A stretch of 64,000 nucleotides of DNA, from assembly GCF_004331485.1 (NCBI RefSeq), contig NZ_SJKD01000007.1, forward strand, positions 62,001 through 126,000, read 5' to 3'. Shown piece by piece: positions 1 to 7,543 of the stretch. Within the stretch, counting starts at the first letter, position 1. Each line of letters begins with the position of its first letter. Under the pieces are notes generated by a model. That model made no database searches and was not told the origin of the DNA. It saw nothing but the letters and a program-made list of their open reading frames with translations. The position numbers and the translations under genes were made by a program. This stretch comes from Kribbella capetownensis. Its GTDB lineage: Bacteria; Actinomycetota; Actinomycetes; Propionibacteriales; Kribbellaceae.

Positions 1-248
1 AGCTTGGTGCCGGCCGGGAGGTCATGCTTGGCGGCCCAGATGGTGGTGGTGTCGTCGGCGGACGAGAGCAGCTTCGCGCCGGCCAGACCGGTGACAGCCA
101 CGAGCAGAACACCCAGAAGAAGTCGGCCGTCCTTCCAGCGGGCCCGTCGGTTGCGCTGGGCGGGCGCGGCCGGCGCTCCGAACCCACTCCGCACTGCTGT
201 GTCGACCACGTCGGGCTCCCCAGTCACTCGATCTGTCTGCGCGGACAT
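1..248 (-). CDS. SAF-domain / CpaB-like membrane protein, N-terminal part (partial)
   Basis: The reading frame starts with ATG at 248 and runs off the left edge, so only about 82 residues are visible. It has a basic cytoplasmic head rich in Arg/Lys, then a hydrophobic helix (about residues 40-54, LLLGVLLVAVTGLAG), then an extracytoplasmic start reading TIWAAKHDLPAGT. A short anchored head followed by an A-x-x-D-L-P-A-G-T strand is typical of SAF-domain proteins related to the Flp pilus protein CpaB. That family assignment is by pattern recognition. The gene is divergent from the small HTH gene at 399. Confidence 0.6.
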   Translation of the reverse strand, partial: MSAQTDRVTGEPDVVDTAVRSGFGAPAAPAQRNRRARWKDGRLLLGVLLVAVTGLAGAKLLSSADDTTTIWAAKHDLPAGTK

Positions 249-398
249 TCTGCCGTGTCCAGCGGCGCACCGTGCACAGTCATCCACAGGCAGTCACACA
301 CAGGCACACGCAGGCACAAGCTGGGGACAAACCCGGGTATCCGGGCGCCAACCATGGCAAACTGACGGAACCAGCCACGATGTGAAGGAGCAGGACGG

Positions 399-644
399 AT
401 GCCGGGTCCGCGTTTCCTCCAGCTCGCCGACGTCGCCGAGGTGCTCAACATCTCCGCGAACCAGGTCTACGCGCTGGTGCGTCGCGGCGACATCCCGGCG
501 GTCAAGATCGGCGGCCGCGGCCAGTGGCGGGTCGAGGCGAGCGAGCTGGAGAAGTACATCGAGCGGCTGTACACCGAGACCCGCGAGTTCATCGACGCCC
601 ACCCGTTCGGCGAGGAAGCCGAGCAGGCCGAGGACCTGCACTGA
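399..644 (+). CDS. Small helix-turn-helix (excisionase/MerR-type) DNA-binding protein
   Basis: This 81-residue protein is almost entirely one winged-helix HTH domain. It contains LQLADVAEVLNISANQVYAL, then a wing with VKIGGRGQWRV and a helix ELEKYIERLY, the layout of the HTH_17/excisionase-type domain. The start is fixed by an AAGGAG motif about 7 bases upstream of the ATG. It has no phage context, so I read it as a housekeeping actinobacterial regulator rather than a true excisionase. Its stop is one base from the stop of the convergent gene at 646. Confidence 0.8.
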   Translation: MPGPRFLQLADVAEVLNISANQVYALVRRGDIPAVKIGGRGQWRVEASELEKYIERLYTETREFIDAHPFGEEAEQAEDLH

Positions 645-645
645 G

Positions 646-1191
646 TCAGCGGCGCCGCAGCGCGCGCAGGGCGGCGGTCGGGACCAATCTGACGTTGTAG
701 ACCTCACTCCGTCGCCGCGGCGCGTCAAGCGGATGCTCGGCGATCTCGACGAAGTCCGCGCCGACCCGATCGATCGTCCCGGTGACCGGGACGCCCCCGC
801 AGAACAACGTGACCGGTGAGCGGTCGCGCGCGATCCCCCGCAGCAGGTGAGCCAGGCCCAGCTTCGCCGCCACTGCCCCGACCGCCGGCTCCGCCCACGG
901 ACCGAGCCGATGCACCGCGACCAGCGCGTCGACCGGGATCAGCCACTCCTCGGCCCGCTCCGCCTCGATCAGCAGGCAGTCCTTCCCCACCCGCGTGAGC
1001 ATCCCCAGCACGGGCTCGGCGTCCGTCAACTCGACTCGTACGACGGTGTCCACGGCGCCGCGGAGGCGGTCGAGCACGGTGAACTTGGCGACCTCGGTCC
1101 GGATCCGGTCCGCGACCTCGCCGTACAGGTCTCCCTCCTGCAGCGCCTCGAACTGCGACTCCAGGTCCTGGAACAACGCGTCCCATCGCAT
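646..1191 (-). CDS. Conserved hypothetical protein (181 aa)
   Basis: A 181-residue soluble protein starting MRWDALFQDLESQF. It has no signal peptide or membrane helix. An acidic N-terminal helix is followed by alternating hydrophobic strands (VVRVELTDAEPVLGMLTRVGKDCLLIE) and an Arg-rich C-terminus (RALRRR). I recognise it only as a conserved actinobacterial protein of unknown function that tends to sit opposite the small HTH gene. The strand-rich middle could be a small beta-barrel, which is a guess. Confidence 0.7.
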   Translation of the reverse strand: MRWDALFQDLESQFEALQEGDLYGEVADRIRTEVAKFTVLDRLRGAVDTVVRVELTDAEPVLGMLTRVGKDCLLIEAERAEEWLIPVDALVAVHRLGPWAEPAVGAVAAKLGLAHLLRGIARDRSPVTLFCGGVPVTGTIDRVGADFVEIAEHPLDAPRRRSEVYNVRLVPTAALRALRRR

Positions 1192-1237
1192 CCCCCGAAC
1201 CTACCGCAGCACTTGCCAACTGCCCTGATCCAAGACC

Positions 1238-1273
1238 TATAGTGACCTAACCAAAGCAAACTCAAGCAAACTC
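1238..1273 (+). promoter_or_regulatory. Putative promoter and 10-bp tandem repeat before the LysM gene
   Basis: TATAGT at 1238-1243 could be a -10 box, with TTGCCA at 1213-1218 as a distant -35 (19-base spacer). Two head-to-tail copies of AAGCAAACTC follow at 1254-1263 and 1264-1273, unusually AT-rich for this DNA. A GAGGAAAG ribosome site precedes the ATG at 1293. The repeat may bind a regulator, but nothing identifies one. Confidence 0.35.
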
Positions 1274-1292
1274 ATAGATCACGAGGAAAGCG

Positions 1293-1973
1293 ATGACACG
1301 GGGAGTGAAGGGCGCGTTCACGCTGACGGCGCTGGCCGGCGTCGGCCTGGGTCTGCGCTGGGCGACCGCGGGCTCGATCGGCGCGGCGAGCAGCCACGAT
1401 CTCGACTCGATGGCGGTCCTCGCGGTCGGCACGGTCGCGTGGGTCGCCTACGGGTGGCTCGTGCTCGCGATGCTCGCGACGGTCCTCGAGCAGCTCCCTG
1501 GCGTCGCGGGAGCCGCCGCTTCCGCGATCGCCGGCCGGATCACCTCGACGACCGCCCGCACCCTCCTGCGGTCGGCGCTGGGCGTGGCTGCGGTCACTCC
1601 GCTGACGCTCACCACAGCCCACGCCGACCCGGTCGAGGGCACGGCGCGCCCCTGGACTCAGGTGGAGCCTCGCTCCACCGTCCAGCCCGAGGCCGAGTCG
1701 CCGGCGCGCGTCGGCGTACCAGACCGCCCTGCGGCTGGAGCGCCCACGCGCTACACGACAGTCCGTTCAGGCAGGCCGGTGCGAGTCGTCCGGCCTGGGG
1801 AATCGCTCTGGCGCATCGCTGCCGACGAGCTCGGCACCAGCGCGACGGACTCGGAGATCGCAGAGCGCTGGCCGGATTGGTACGGCGCGAACCGCCGGCT
1901 GATCGGCTCCGACCCCGACCTCATCCACCCCGGCCAGGTCCTTCACACGCCGCCTACCTCCCAGGAGAACTGA
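1293..1973 (+). CDS. LysM-domain membrane/envelope protein
   Basis: A 226-residue protein with hydrophobic N-terminal segments (about residues 8-25 and 43-65), a further hydrophobic stretch near 95-110 ending in AHA, and a Pro/Ala-rich linker. A C-terminal LysM module (about residues 162-220) contains VVRPGESLWRIAADEL and ends LIHPGQVLHTP. LysM modules bind N-acetylglucosamine polymers, so an anchored peptidoglycan-binding role is likely. It is followed after one base by the Rv3235-like gene, so the two are probably co-transcribed. Start ATG follows GAGGAAAGCG. Confidence 0.8.
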   Translation: MTRGVKGAFTLTALAGVGLGLRWATAGSIGAASSHDLDSMAVLAVGTVAWVAYGWLVLAMLATVLEQLPGVAGAAASAIAGRITSTTARTLLRSALGVAAVTPLTLTTAHADPVEGTARPWTQVEPRSTVQPEAESPARVGVPDRPAAGAPTRYTTVRSGRPVRVVRPGESLWRIAADELGTSATDSEIAERWPDWYGANRRLIGSDPDLIHPGQVLHTPPTSQEN

Positions 1974-1974
1974 C

Positions 1975-2427
1975 ATGAACAACCTGTCGACGGTCAGCCG
2001 GCCGGACTCCATCGCCGAAACGCACTCGAACGTGCGGCGGCTGCGGTCCGTGCCGAACCCCGAGCACCAGCGGCCCACAGTCCGGCCCGGGCTGCCGGAT
2101 GCGGTGGCGTGGGCGTCGCGCTTGGTGCAGGCGGTGTCGGAGGTGATCGCCGGCGATCGGCCGATCTCGCAGCTGGTGCGGTTCGCGGACGAGGAGGTGT
2201 TCGCGGAGCTGAACCGACGAGTGCGGCTCCTGGGGTTGACGACGACAGCCACGGGACGCGGTGCGCACGAGCGCAGTGTGATCCGGTCGATCCGGGTGTG
2301 TACGCCGGCTCATCGGGTGGCGGAGGTCGCGGCGCATGTGCGGCATGGCGACCGGTCGCGCGCCATCGCGCTGCGGATGGAGGTCCGCCGCAACCGGTGG
2401 GTCTGTACGGCGCTCGAGCTCGGCTGA
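1975..2427 (+). CDS. Rv3235 family protein
   Basis: A 150-residue soluble protein with no signal peptide. The N-terminal 40 residues are polar. The rest matches my recollection of the small actinobacterial Rv3235 family: helix AVAWASRLVQAVSEVIAGDR, then RPISQLVRFADEEVF, then a strand-rich end with RVCTPAHRVAEVAAHVR and ending RWVCTALELG. Function is unknown. In M. tuberculosis the Rv3235 gene lies near secA1. An AGGAG site overlaps the end of the LysM gene. Its stop abuts the long hairpin element at 2428. Confidence 0.75.
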   Translation: MNNLSTVSRPDSIAETHSNVRRLRSVPNPEHQRPTVRPGLPDAVAWASRLVQAVSEVIAGDRPISQLVRFADEEVFAELNRRVRLLGLTTTATGRGAHERSVIRSIRVCTPAHRVAEVAAHVRHGDRSRAIALRMEVRRNRWVCTALELG

Positions 2428-2598
2428 CTGAGAGGGCGTCTGAGGACTCTGCGCCGTCGCGAGGAGGTGCTCGGTGCGGTGCATCGGCGTGCGGGGGCGA
2501 AGGTCTCGATGCGGAGCATCGTGGCCTTTGCACCCGTGCGGCGAGGTGCCGTGCCGAGTGCCCCGCAGTAGGCGCAGGGTTCTCAGACGCCCTCTGAG
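2428..2598 (+). repeat. 171-bp near-complete inverted repeat (single long hairpin element)
   Basis: The whole stretch folds on itself. The outer stem 2431-2455 pairs with 2571-2595 (25 positions, all Watson-Crick or G-U in the plus-strand RNA). An internal loop follows, then an inner stem 2467-2512 with 2516-2561 (46 positions, 4 mismatches), closed by the triloop GGA at 2513-2515. About 12 positions are G-U pairs in plus-strand RNA, including four tandem UG/GU blocks. It begins one base after the stop of the Rv3235-like gene. It could be a MITE-like element, a 3'-end structure or a non-coding RNA. No coding function is claimed. Confidence 0.75.
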
Positions 2599-2740
2599 CG
2601 GTCAGGCGAACTCTGGTGGGAGTTCAGACGTCTCACGGAGCGCAATCGGATCGTGCTGCTGCCGTCACGTGGCTGCCGCAGGCACGGCGTACGTTCACCG
2701 GATCGGTCGAGCGATCGGTCTTCGTCGTTCGGGGGAACGA
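2599..2740 (+). other. Non-coding leader region before the VanW gene
   Basis: This 142-bp stretch between the hairpin element and the VanW start holds no convincing gene. Two direct copies of GATCGGTC occur at 2701-2708 and 2712-2719. Only a weak ribosome site (GGGGGAACGA) precedes the ATG at 2741. No clear -10/-35 pair was identified. Confidence 0.4.
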
Positions 2741-3796
2741 ATGTGTGACACGACTCTCAGCAGGACGCTGGATTCTCTTCCTTCACAGGCCCACTCGGCA
2801 GACCCGGACTCCAGTGGGGTGACTCCGGGTGTGCCCTGGCGGATCGAGTTGGCGGAGCTCAGCGACGCCGAGCGGGCGCGGGTGCTGCCCGCGCTGCGGC
2901 GGCAACGATGGGCCGAGCGGATCCCGGTGCTGTATCCGGTGGCGGTGCGCTACCACCGGCTGCTGCGGCGGATCGAGTGGCTGCGGTCCAGGACGCCGTA
3001 CGCGCGGACGCGGCAGGTGGACGACCTGCCGGTGCGAGTGAAGCGGCACAAGTCGCTGCTGTTGCGGGAGCTCGGTGAGACCGAGATGTGGATGCAGCAC
3101 AACAAGGTGACGAACCTGAAGCTCGCCTGTGCTCGGGTGGACGGGCTGCTGATCCGGCCGGGTGAGACGTTCTCGTTCAACAAGCTGGTGGGGAACGCGA
3201 CGCGCCGCAAGGGTTACGTGAAGGGCATGCGGTTGTCGAACGGGCAGGCGCGTCCCGGCGTCGGCGGCGGGATCTGCCAGCTCGCGAACCTGCTGCACTG
3301 GATGGTGCTGCACTCGCCGTTGACGGTCACGCAGCGGTCGACGCACAGCTTCGACCCGTTCCCGGACAACGGCCGGGTGCTGCCGTGGGGCGTGGGGTGC
3401 AGCATCGTCTACAACTACGTGGATCTGCAGTTCCGCAACGACACCGACCGTACGTTCCAGCTGCGCGTCGGCGTCGGCGACCGATACCTCGAAGGCGACA
3501 TCCTCGCCGACGCACCGACCGCTGCGTCGTACCGGGTGTTCGCCCGCGGCGAGCGCTTCCTGCGGGTCGGCGCGGACTACTTCCGCCGCAACGAGATCTG
3601 GCGCACGGTCATCGATCGCCGCACCGGCACGACCCTCCGTGAGGAGCGTCTGCGCGAGAACGTTGCCCTGGTCAAATATGTCCCGACGGGCGGGCAAGCC
3701 CTGGACGTCGTACCTCTGGGTGACACCCGGGCGGTTCAGGTTCGGGATCCCACCGGCCGGGTAGTTGCGGACCCCAACTGGAACACGCCCGACTGA
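2741..3796 (+). CDS. VanW family protein
   Basis: A 351-residue protein. The diagnostic VanW block spans about residues 130-240: LIRPGETFSFNKLVGN, then PGVGGGICQLANLLHW, then a C-terminal strand region. VanW proteins are named from vancomycin-resistance clusters, but most are stand-alone proteins of unknown biochemical role, and no vanHAX genes are nearby. No signal peptide is visible. The open frame extends upstream into the hairpin element. I chose the ATG at 2741 because the added residues would be encoded by the inverted repeat. Confidence 0.85.
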   Translation: MCDTTLSRTLDSLPSQAHSADPDSSGVTPGVPWRIELAELSDAERARVLPALRRQRWAERIPVLYPVAVRYHRLLRRIEWLRSRTPYARTRQVDDLPVRVKRHKSLLLRELGETEMWMQHNKVTNLKLACARVDGLLIRPGETFSFNKLVGNATRRKGYVKGMRLSNGQARPGVGGGICQLANLLHWMVLHSPLTVTQRSTHSFDPFPDNGRVLPWGVGCSIVYNYVDLQFRNDTDRTFQLRVGVGDRYLEGDILADAPTAASYRVFARGERFLRVGADYFRRNEIWRTVIDRRTGTTLREERLRENVALVKYVPTGGQALDVVPLGDTRAVQVRDPTGRVVADPNWNTPD

Positions 3797-3828
3797 AAAC
3801 TGTCGGCGGGGCGTTGGAGACTGGTGGG

Positions 3829-4539
3829 GTGAGTCAGGTTGGTGAGCCGTACCGGGAGCGTCCTGCGCTGCTGCCCGGGGCTGCCTTGTGGACCCGGACG
3901 GCTGAGGGTGGCGAGTACCGGATCCTGCCCGACGGCTGCATGGACCTGTTGTTCATGGATGACGACCTGGTCGTATCCGGGCCGGACAGCCGCGCGTACA
4001 CCGGCATCGCGGACGCCGGGACGAGGTACGCCGGGATCCGGTTCTCGCCCGGAGCCGCGCCGGACTACTTCGGCGTACCCGCACGGGAGCTGCTGAACGA
4101 GCGGGTCCCACTGCGTGAGCTGTGGTCGCCTGCCCGGAGCCGGCGTCTGCTGGACCAGGTGCGGTCGGCCCCCGTGCCCGCACTCGCACTGGACCAAGCC
4201 GTCGCGAGTCTGGCGGAGGAGCCACCGGACCGACTGATCACGCACGTACTGCGGAGCGTCCGCTCCGGAATGCTGCGCGGTGGAGCCGGCGTGATCAGCC
4301 TCGCGAGCAGCGTCGGGCTGAGCGAGCGGCAGCTGCACAGGCGCTGCCTGAACGCGTTCGGCTACGGGCCGAAGATGCTCGACCGGGTCCTGCGCATGAA
4401 CGTCGCGCTCGACCACGCCCGCACCGGTGCCGCCCTCGCCGACGTCGCCGCCCTGCACGGGTACTCCGACCAGGCTCACCTCAGCCGCGACGTGAAGGCA
4501 CTGACCGGCCTTCCGCCCGGGACTCTCCTGCTGCGCTGA
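3829..4539 (+). CDS. AraC-family transcriptional regulator
   Basis: About 236 residues. The N-terminal half is a small sensor region (RILPDGCMDLLFMDDDLVVSG, then GIRFSPGAA) of the type attached to many actinobacterial AraC regulators. The C-terminal 100 residues carry the two-helix-turn-helix AraC domain: ISLASSVGLSERQLHRRCLN and later DVAALHGYSDQAHLSRDVK. The likely start is GTG at 3829 with GGTGGG just upstream; ATG at 3814 is an alternative. Ligand and targets are not visible. The phosphotransferase gene follows on the same strand. Confidence 0.8.
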   Translation: MSQVGEPYRERPALLPGAALWTRTAEGGEYRILPDGCMDLLFMDDDLVVSGPDSRAYTGIADAGTRYAGIRFSPGAAPDYFGVPARELLNERVPLRELWSPARSRRLLDQVRSAPVPALALDQAVASLAEEPPDRLITHVLRSVRSGMLRGGAGVISLASSVGLSERQLHRRCLNAFGYGPKMLDRVLRMNVALDHARTGAALADVAALHGYSDQAHLSRDVKALTGLPPGTLLLR

Positions 4540-4578
4540 TTCCGGGTGTGCTCATCCTGCTGCGCTGAGGCGGATCGC

Positions 4579-5631
4579 GTGTCAGCATTGCTGTTCATGA
4601 CCGCTGAGGCCGATGTCAGAACGACGACATTGCGGCACAACCCCTTGAACGCGGTGACGGCGACGGTCGAGCGCCTCACCTATCCCGACGGCAGCACCGC
4701 GATCCGCAAGCAACTGCGGAAACCGGTCCAGTCGACCGGCCCCTGGGCCGCGTCCACCGATCAGCGGCACTGGAACTACTGGCGCCGCGAGCTCGAGGTG
4801 TACGCCGACGACGAACTCCGCAAGCAGGTCGCCGACGCCGGCCTGGTGCTGCCGGCCGCGCAGCTCGCCGAGCACGACGACCACGCCGTGCTGATGCTCG
4901 AGGACATCGGCGGCACGCCGGGGACCCAGTTCAGCCTGGCCGAGCATGCCGCGTTGGCAAGGGCGTGCGGGCGGTGGCAGGCGCGACCCGCCGCGCAGCG
5001 ACAGTGGACCTCGACCGGCTTTCTGCGCGACTACTCGACCAGCCGAGACGTGCCGTGGCACTTGGCCGATGACGACGCGGCCTGGCAGCAGCCGTTGATC
5101 GCCGAGACGTGGCCGCCCGGACTGCGGTCGGCGTGGCTGCACCTGCTCGCCCACCGCGACGATCTGCTCGACCTGGTCGCGAGCCTGCCGCGGGCGCGTT
5201 GTCACCTCGACCTGTGGGTGTGCAACGTGATCCAACGGCCGACCGGCGAGATCGCCTTGCTGGACTGGGCGTTCACCGGCGACGGCGCCCTCGGCGAGGA
5301 CATCGGCAATCACATCCCGGACGCGGTCTTCGACCTGTTCTGGCCGGCCGAGCAGATGCACGAACTGGCCGAGACCTGCATCGGCAACTATCTCGACGGC
5401 CTGCACGAGGCCGGCTGGCGAGGGGACCCCGATCAGGTCCGCCTCGCCGTGATGGCCTCGGGCGTCAAGTACGCCTGGTTCCTCCCCGGCCTGCTGGGCC
5501 GCGCTTCCGCGGAGTCCCACAGCGCCTACCACCAGCAGGCCGACAGCCGGCACCTCTACCACCAGCGTGGTCAGGCTCTCGCCTTCGTCGCCGACTGGTG
5601 TGCCGAGGCGCTCACCCGAGGACGACGGTGA
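4579..5631 (+). CDS. Aminoglycoside phosphotransferase-family (APH/choline-kinase-like) protein
   Basis: About 350 residues. The catalytic Brenner motif is HLDLWVCN (H-x-D-x4-N), followed by the metal-binding LLDWAF. LMLEDIGG matches the hinge region of these kinases. The fold phosphorylates small-molecule hydroxyls (aminoglycosides, choline, sugars); the substrate cannot be read from sequence. The suggested start is GTG at 4579, 5 bases after GAGGCGG; ATG at 4597 is an alternative. Its 3' end overlaps the convergent secreted-protein gene by 20 bases. Confidence 0.8.
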   Translation: MSALLFMTAEADVRTTTLRHNPLNAVTATVERLTYPDGSTAIRKQLRKPVQSTGPWAASTDQRHWNYWRRELEVYADDELRKQVADAGLVLPAAQLAEHDDHAVLMLEDIGGTPGTQFSLAEHAALARACGRWQARPAAQRQWTSTGFLRDYSTSRDVPWHLADDDAAWQQPLIAETWPPGLRSAWLHLLAHRDDLLDLVASLPRARCHLDLWVCNVIQRPTGEIALLDWAFTGDGALGEDIGNHIPDAVFDLFWPAEQMHELAETCIGNYLDGLHEAGWRGDPDQVRLAVMASGVKYAWFLPGLLGRASAESHSAYHQQADSRHLYHQRGQALAFVADWCAEALTRGRR

Positions 5632-7543
5632 AGCCGCCGGGCTGCACCGAGACCTGCGACGGCTTGCCCTGCGAGTGCAGTCTGCCCTTCGACGTGTACG
5701 AGTAGGCGATTCTGCCCGTCGCACTGACCTTGCGGGGATGCGAGTCGACGCTGGTCAGCAAGGTGGCGGTGCCCAGCCGGAGTGTGCTGATGCTGGGGAT
5801 GAGGAGGAGTGCGTCCACCTGGGCCGGTCCGGTGGCCGAGGCGGCGAGCTGGGTCGCGTTCGGCGGGAGTGCCGTGGGCAACGTGATCGGCAGCAGAGCG
5901 CCCGGGGCAGCGGAGATGCCTTGTGGGCCACCCGCCCCGTGGTCGATGGTGCCGACCCGCCGGGAGCCACTGGTCCAGGTGGTGTTACCCGCGTCCGGGG
6001 TGTCGACGAGGTTCACGATCGGCAGCACCAGGCGCGGCTGAGGCGACGACGGCAGGGTCCACTGCGCCGACGTACCTGCAGTCAGTGAGAGGTAGGAGCC
6101 GTTGCTCCACTGGGATTCACCGGTCCAGGCAGAGGGTGGGGTGACCACCTCACCACCGGTGGCGGCCTCGGCTTCGACGACCTTCAGTCCGTCGTACGTC
6201 GGGGTTGCGCTGCCCAACTGCTGTGCGAGGTGAGCGACGGCTGGAGATGCGTCCAGGGCGAGCATCGAGAGCTGACCATGGATGGTGGATTCGGCTCCCG
6301 AGTTGAAGTTGACCACGCCGTCGCCGGACACACCGTCGTACGTGCGGCCGGTGGTCGCGTCGTACATCGGGGTGCCGGCGCGGTTGGCGCCGAAGTACCA
6401 GGCAGCGACGAAGGAGGCGACCTGCCGTAGCCCGGGGAGACCGACCGCGAGCAGGCCTTGCAGCCTGGCGTCGACGCCGTACGCGATCTGCGTACGGTCG
6501 ATCGGCGCGGGGAGCCAGCCGTTGTCCGGACCTCCGGCGGTGACGAGCAGCGGCGTGAAGCCGGCGGTGTCGCCGATCGCCGGGTCGAGCAGACGGCGCG
6601 AGTCGAGCGCCGACGAGGCGGCCGCGAGTGCGGAGGGCATCTGTGCACCCCACGCGTGCCAGTCGGAGATCGACTCGCCCCACGGCATCAGCGCGCGGAA
6701 CGGCCACTTCGTGGTCGACCCAGCGCTCATCGCCGCAACACCCTCGGCGAACTGCGTCAGCGCACGACGTGCCCGCGACGACCCGCCGGCCCGGACGTAC
6801 GCCGACAACCCCAGAACCGCCTCGGACGTCGCGTCGGCGCCGTTCACGATCAGCCAGGCGGGGAGACGACGACCGTCGACGATGTTCCACTGGCCGTAGC
6901 GCACCAGCACCTGCCGCTCCAACGCGGCGATCGCCAACTCGAGCCGGTCCTTCAGGAAGCCGGCGAAGCCACGGTCCAGTCGGCGGAAGACGGCGTACCC
7001 CTCCCCTAGTGCCCACACCATCCGGGCCAGCCAGTACGACGGGCCGGAGTCGGACGGGTCAGGGAGCTCGACCGGATCGGCGCTGGGGTTCAGCGTGCCG
7101 TCCGGCTGCATCCACAGAACGACGTTCCCGTTCGTGGACTGGAGATAGGTGAGGCCTCGAAGGAGGTCGCGGGCAGCAGTCCGGGAGGTGGTGTCACCGA
7201 ACTGCTGGTAGTGCCGCAGGTAGACGACTGTGGCCCGGGCGATGTCGTCCGTGTTGTACGCGCCCTGTCCGTAGGTGTTGGTGGCGGCGTCGTACGCGCC
7301 GCCACCGATGCGCTTGTACGAGCCGTCGGACTGACGGTCCGCATAGGTCCACAGCACACCGATCGGGCCGGACCCGAAGGTGCTGTGGCCGGCAGCGGCC
7401 GGCGGTGTCACCGACGTACGGAGGAAGTTGAGATGCGCGAGGTTGCTCAGCTTGTTGCTGGAAGCAACAGCCGGCAGCGTGACGGTGGAAGCGGCGGTCA
7501 GAGCGAGTGCTCCGCCGAGGACGGTTCGGCGGGTCGGGTTCAT
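5612..7543 (-). CDS. Tat-exported protein with helical-barrel-like domain and C-terminal beta domain, candidate polysaccharide-acting enzyme
   Basis: A 643-residue protein starting with a twin-arginine leader: RR at residues 5-6, then TVLGGALAL, then AVA at the cleavage region. Residues about 40-430 alternate helices with short aromatic loops (GGGAYDAATNTYGQGAYNTD; DSGPSYWLARMVWALGEG), suggesting an (alpha/alpha)-barrel glycosidase or lyase fold. From about residue 450 a beta-rich part begins VVEAEAATGG, like CBM6/35-type modules. I cannot name the family. It is the last gene of the LacI-controlled sugar operon and overlaps the GH130 gene by ATGA, so it probably acts on the glycan whose products are imported and processed upstream. 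Confidence 0.65.
   Translation of the reverse strand: MNPTRRTVLGGALALTAASTVTLPAVASSNKLSNLAHLNFLRTSVTPPAAAGHSTFGSGPIGVLWTYADRQSDGSYKRIGGGAYDAATNTYGQGAYNTDDIARATVVYLRHYQQFGDTTSRTAARDLLRGLTYLQSTNGNVVLWMQPDGTLNPSADPVELPDPSDSGPSYWLARMVWALGEGYAVFRRLDRGFAGFLKDRLELAIAALERQVLVRYGQWNIVDGRRLPAWLIVNGADATSEAVLGLSAYVRAGGSSRARRALTQFAEGVAAMSAGSTTKWPFRALMPWGESISDWHAWGAQMPSALAAASSALDSRRLLDPAIGDTAGFTPLLVTAGGPDNGWLPAPIDRTQIAYGVDARLQGLLAVGLPGLRQVASFVAAWYFGANRAGTPMYDATTGRTYDGVSGDGVVNFNSGAESTIHGQLSMLALDASPAVAHLAQQLGSATPTYDGLKVVEAEAATGGEVVTPPSAWTGESQWSNGSYLSLTAGTSAQWTLPSSPQPRLVLPIVNLVDTPDAGNTTWTSGSRRVGTIDHGAGGPQGISAAPGALLPITLPTALPPNATQLAASATGPAQVDALLLIPSISTLRLGTATLLTSVDSHPRKVSATGRIAYSYTSKGRLHSQGKPSQVSVQPGGFTVVLG

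Noticed and set aside
280..288. DnaA-box-like TCATCCACA with nearby CAGGCA repeats
   Set aside because: A single near-match (one base off the consensus) with no cluster of boxes, no dnaA/dnaN genes nearby; not evidence of an origin.
399..644. Excisionase of an integrated element
   Set aside because: No integrase, attachment repeats or phage genes nearby; similar small HTH proteins are chromosomal in actinobacteria.
2741..3796. VanW gene as a vancomycin-resistance determinant
   Set aside because: No vanH, vanA/D-Ala ligase, vanX or vanRS genes are near; VanW-domain proteins occur widely without resistance.
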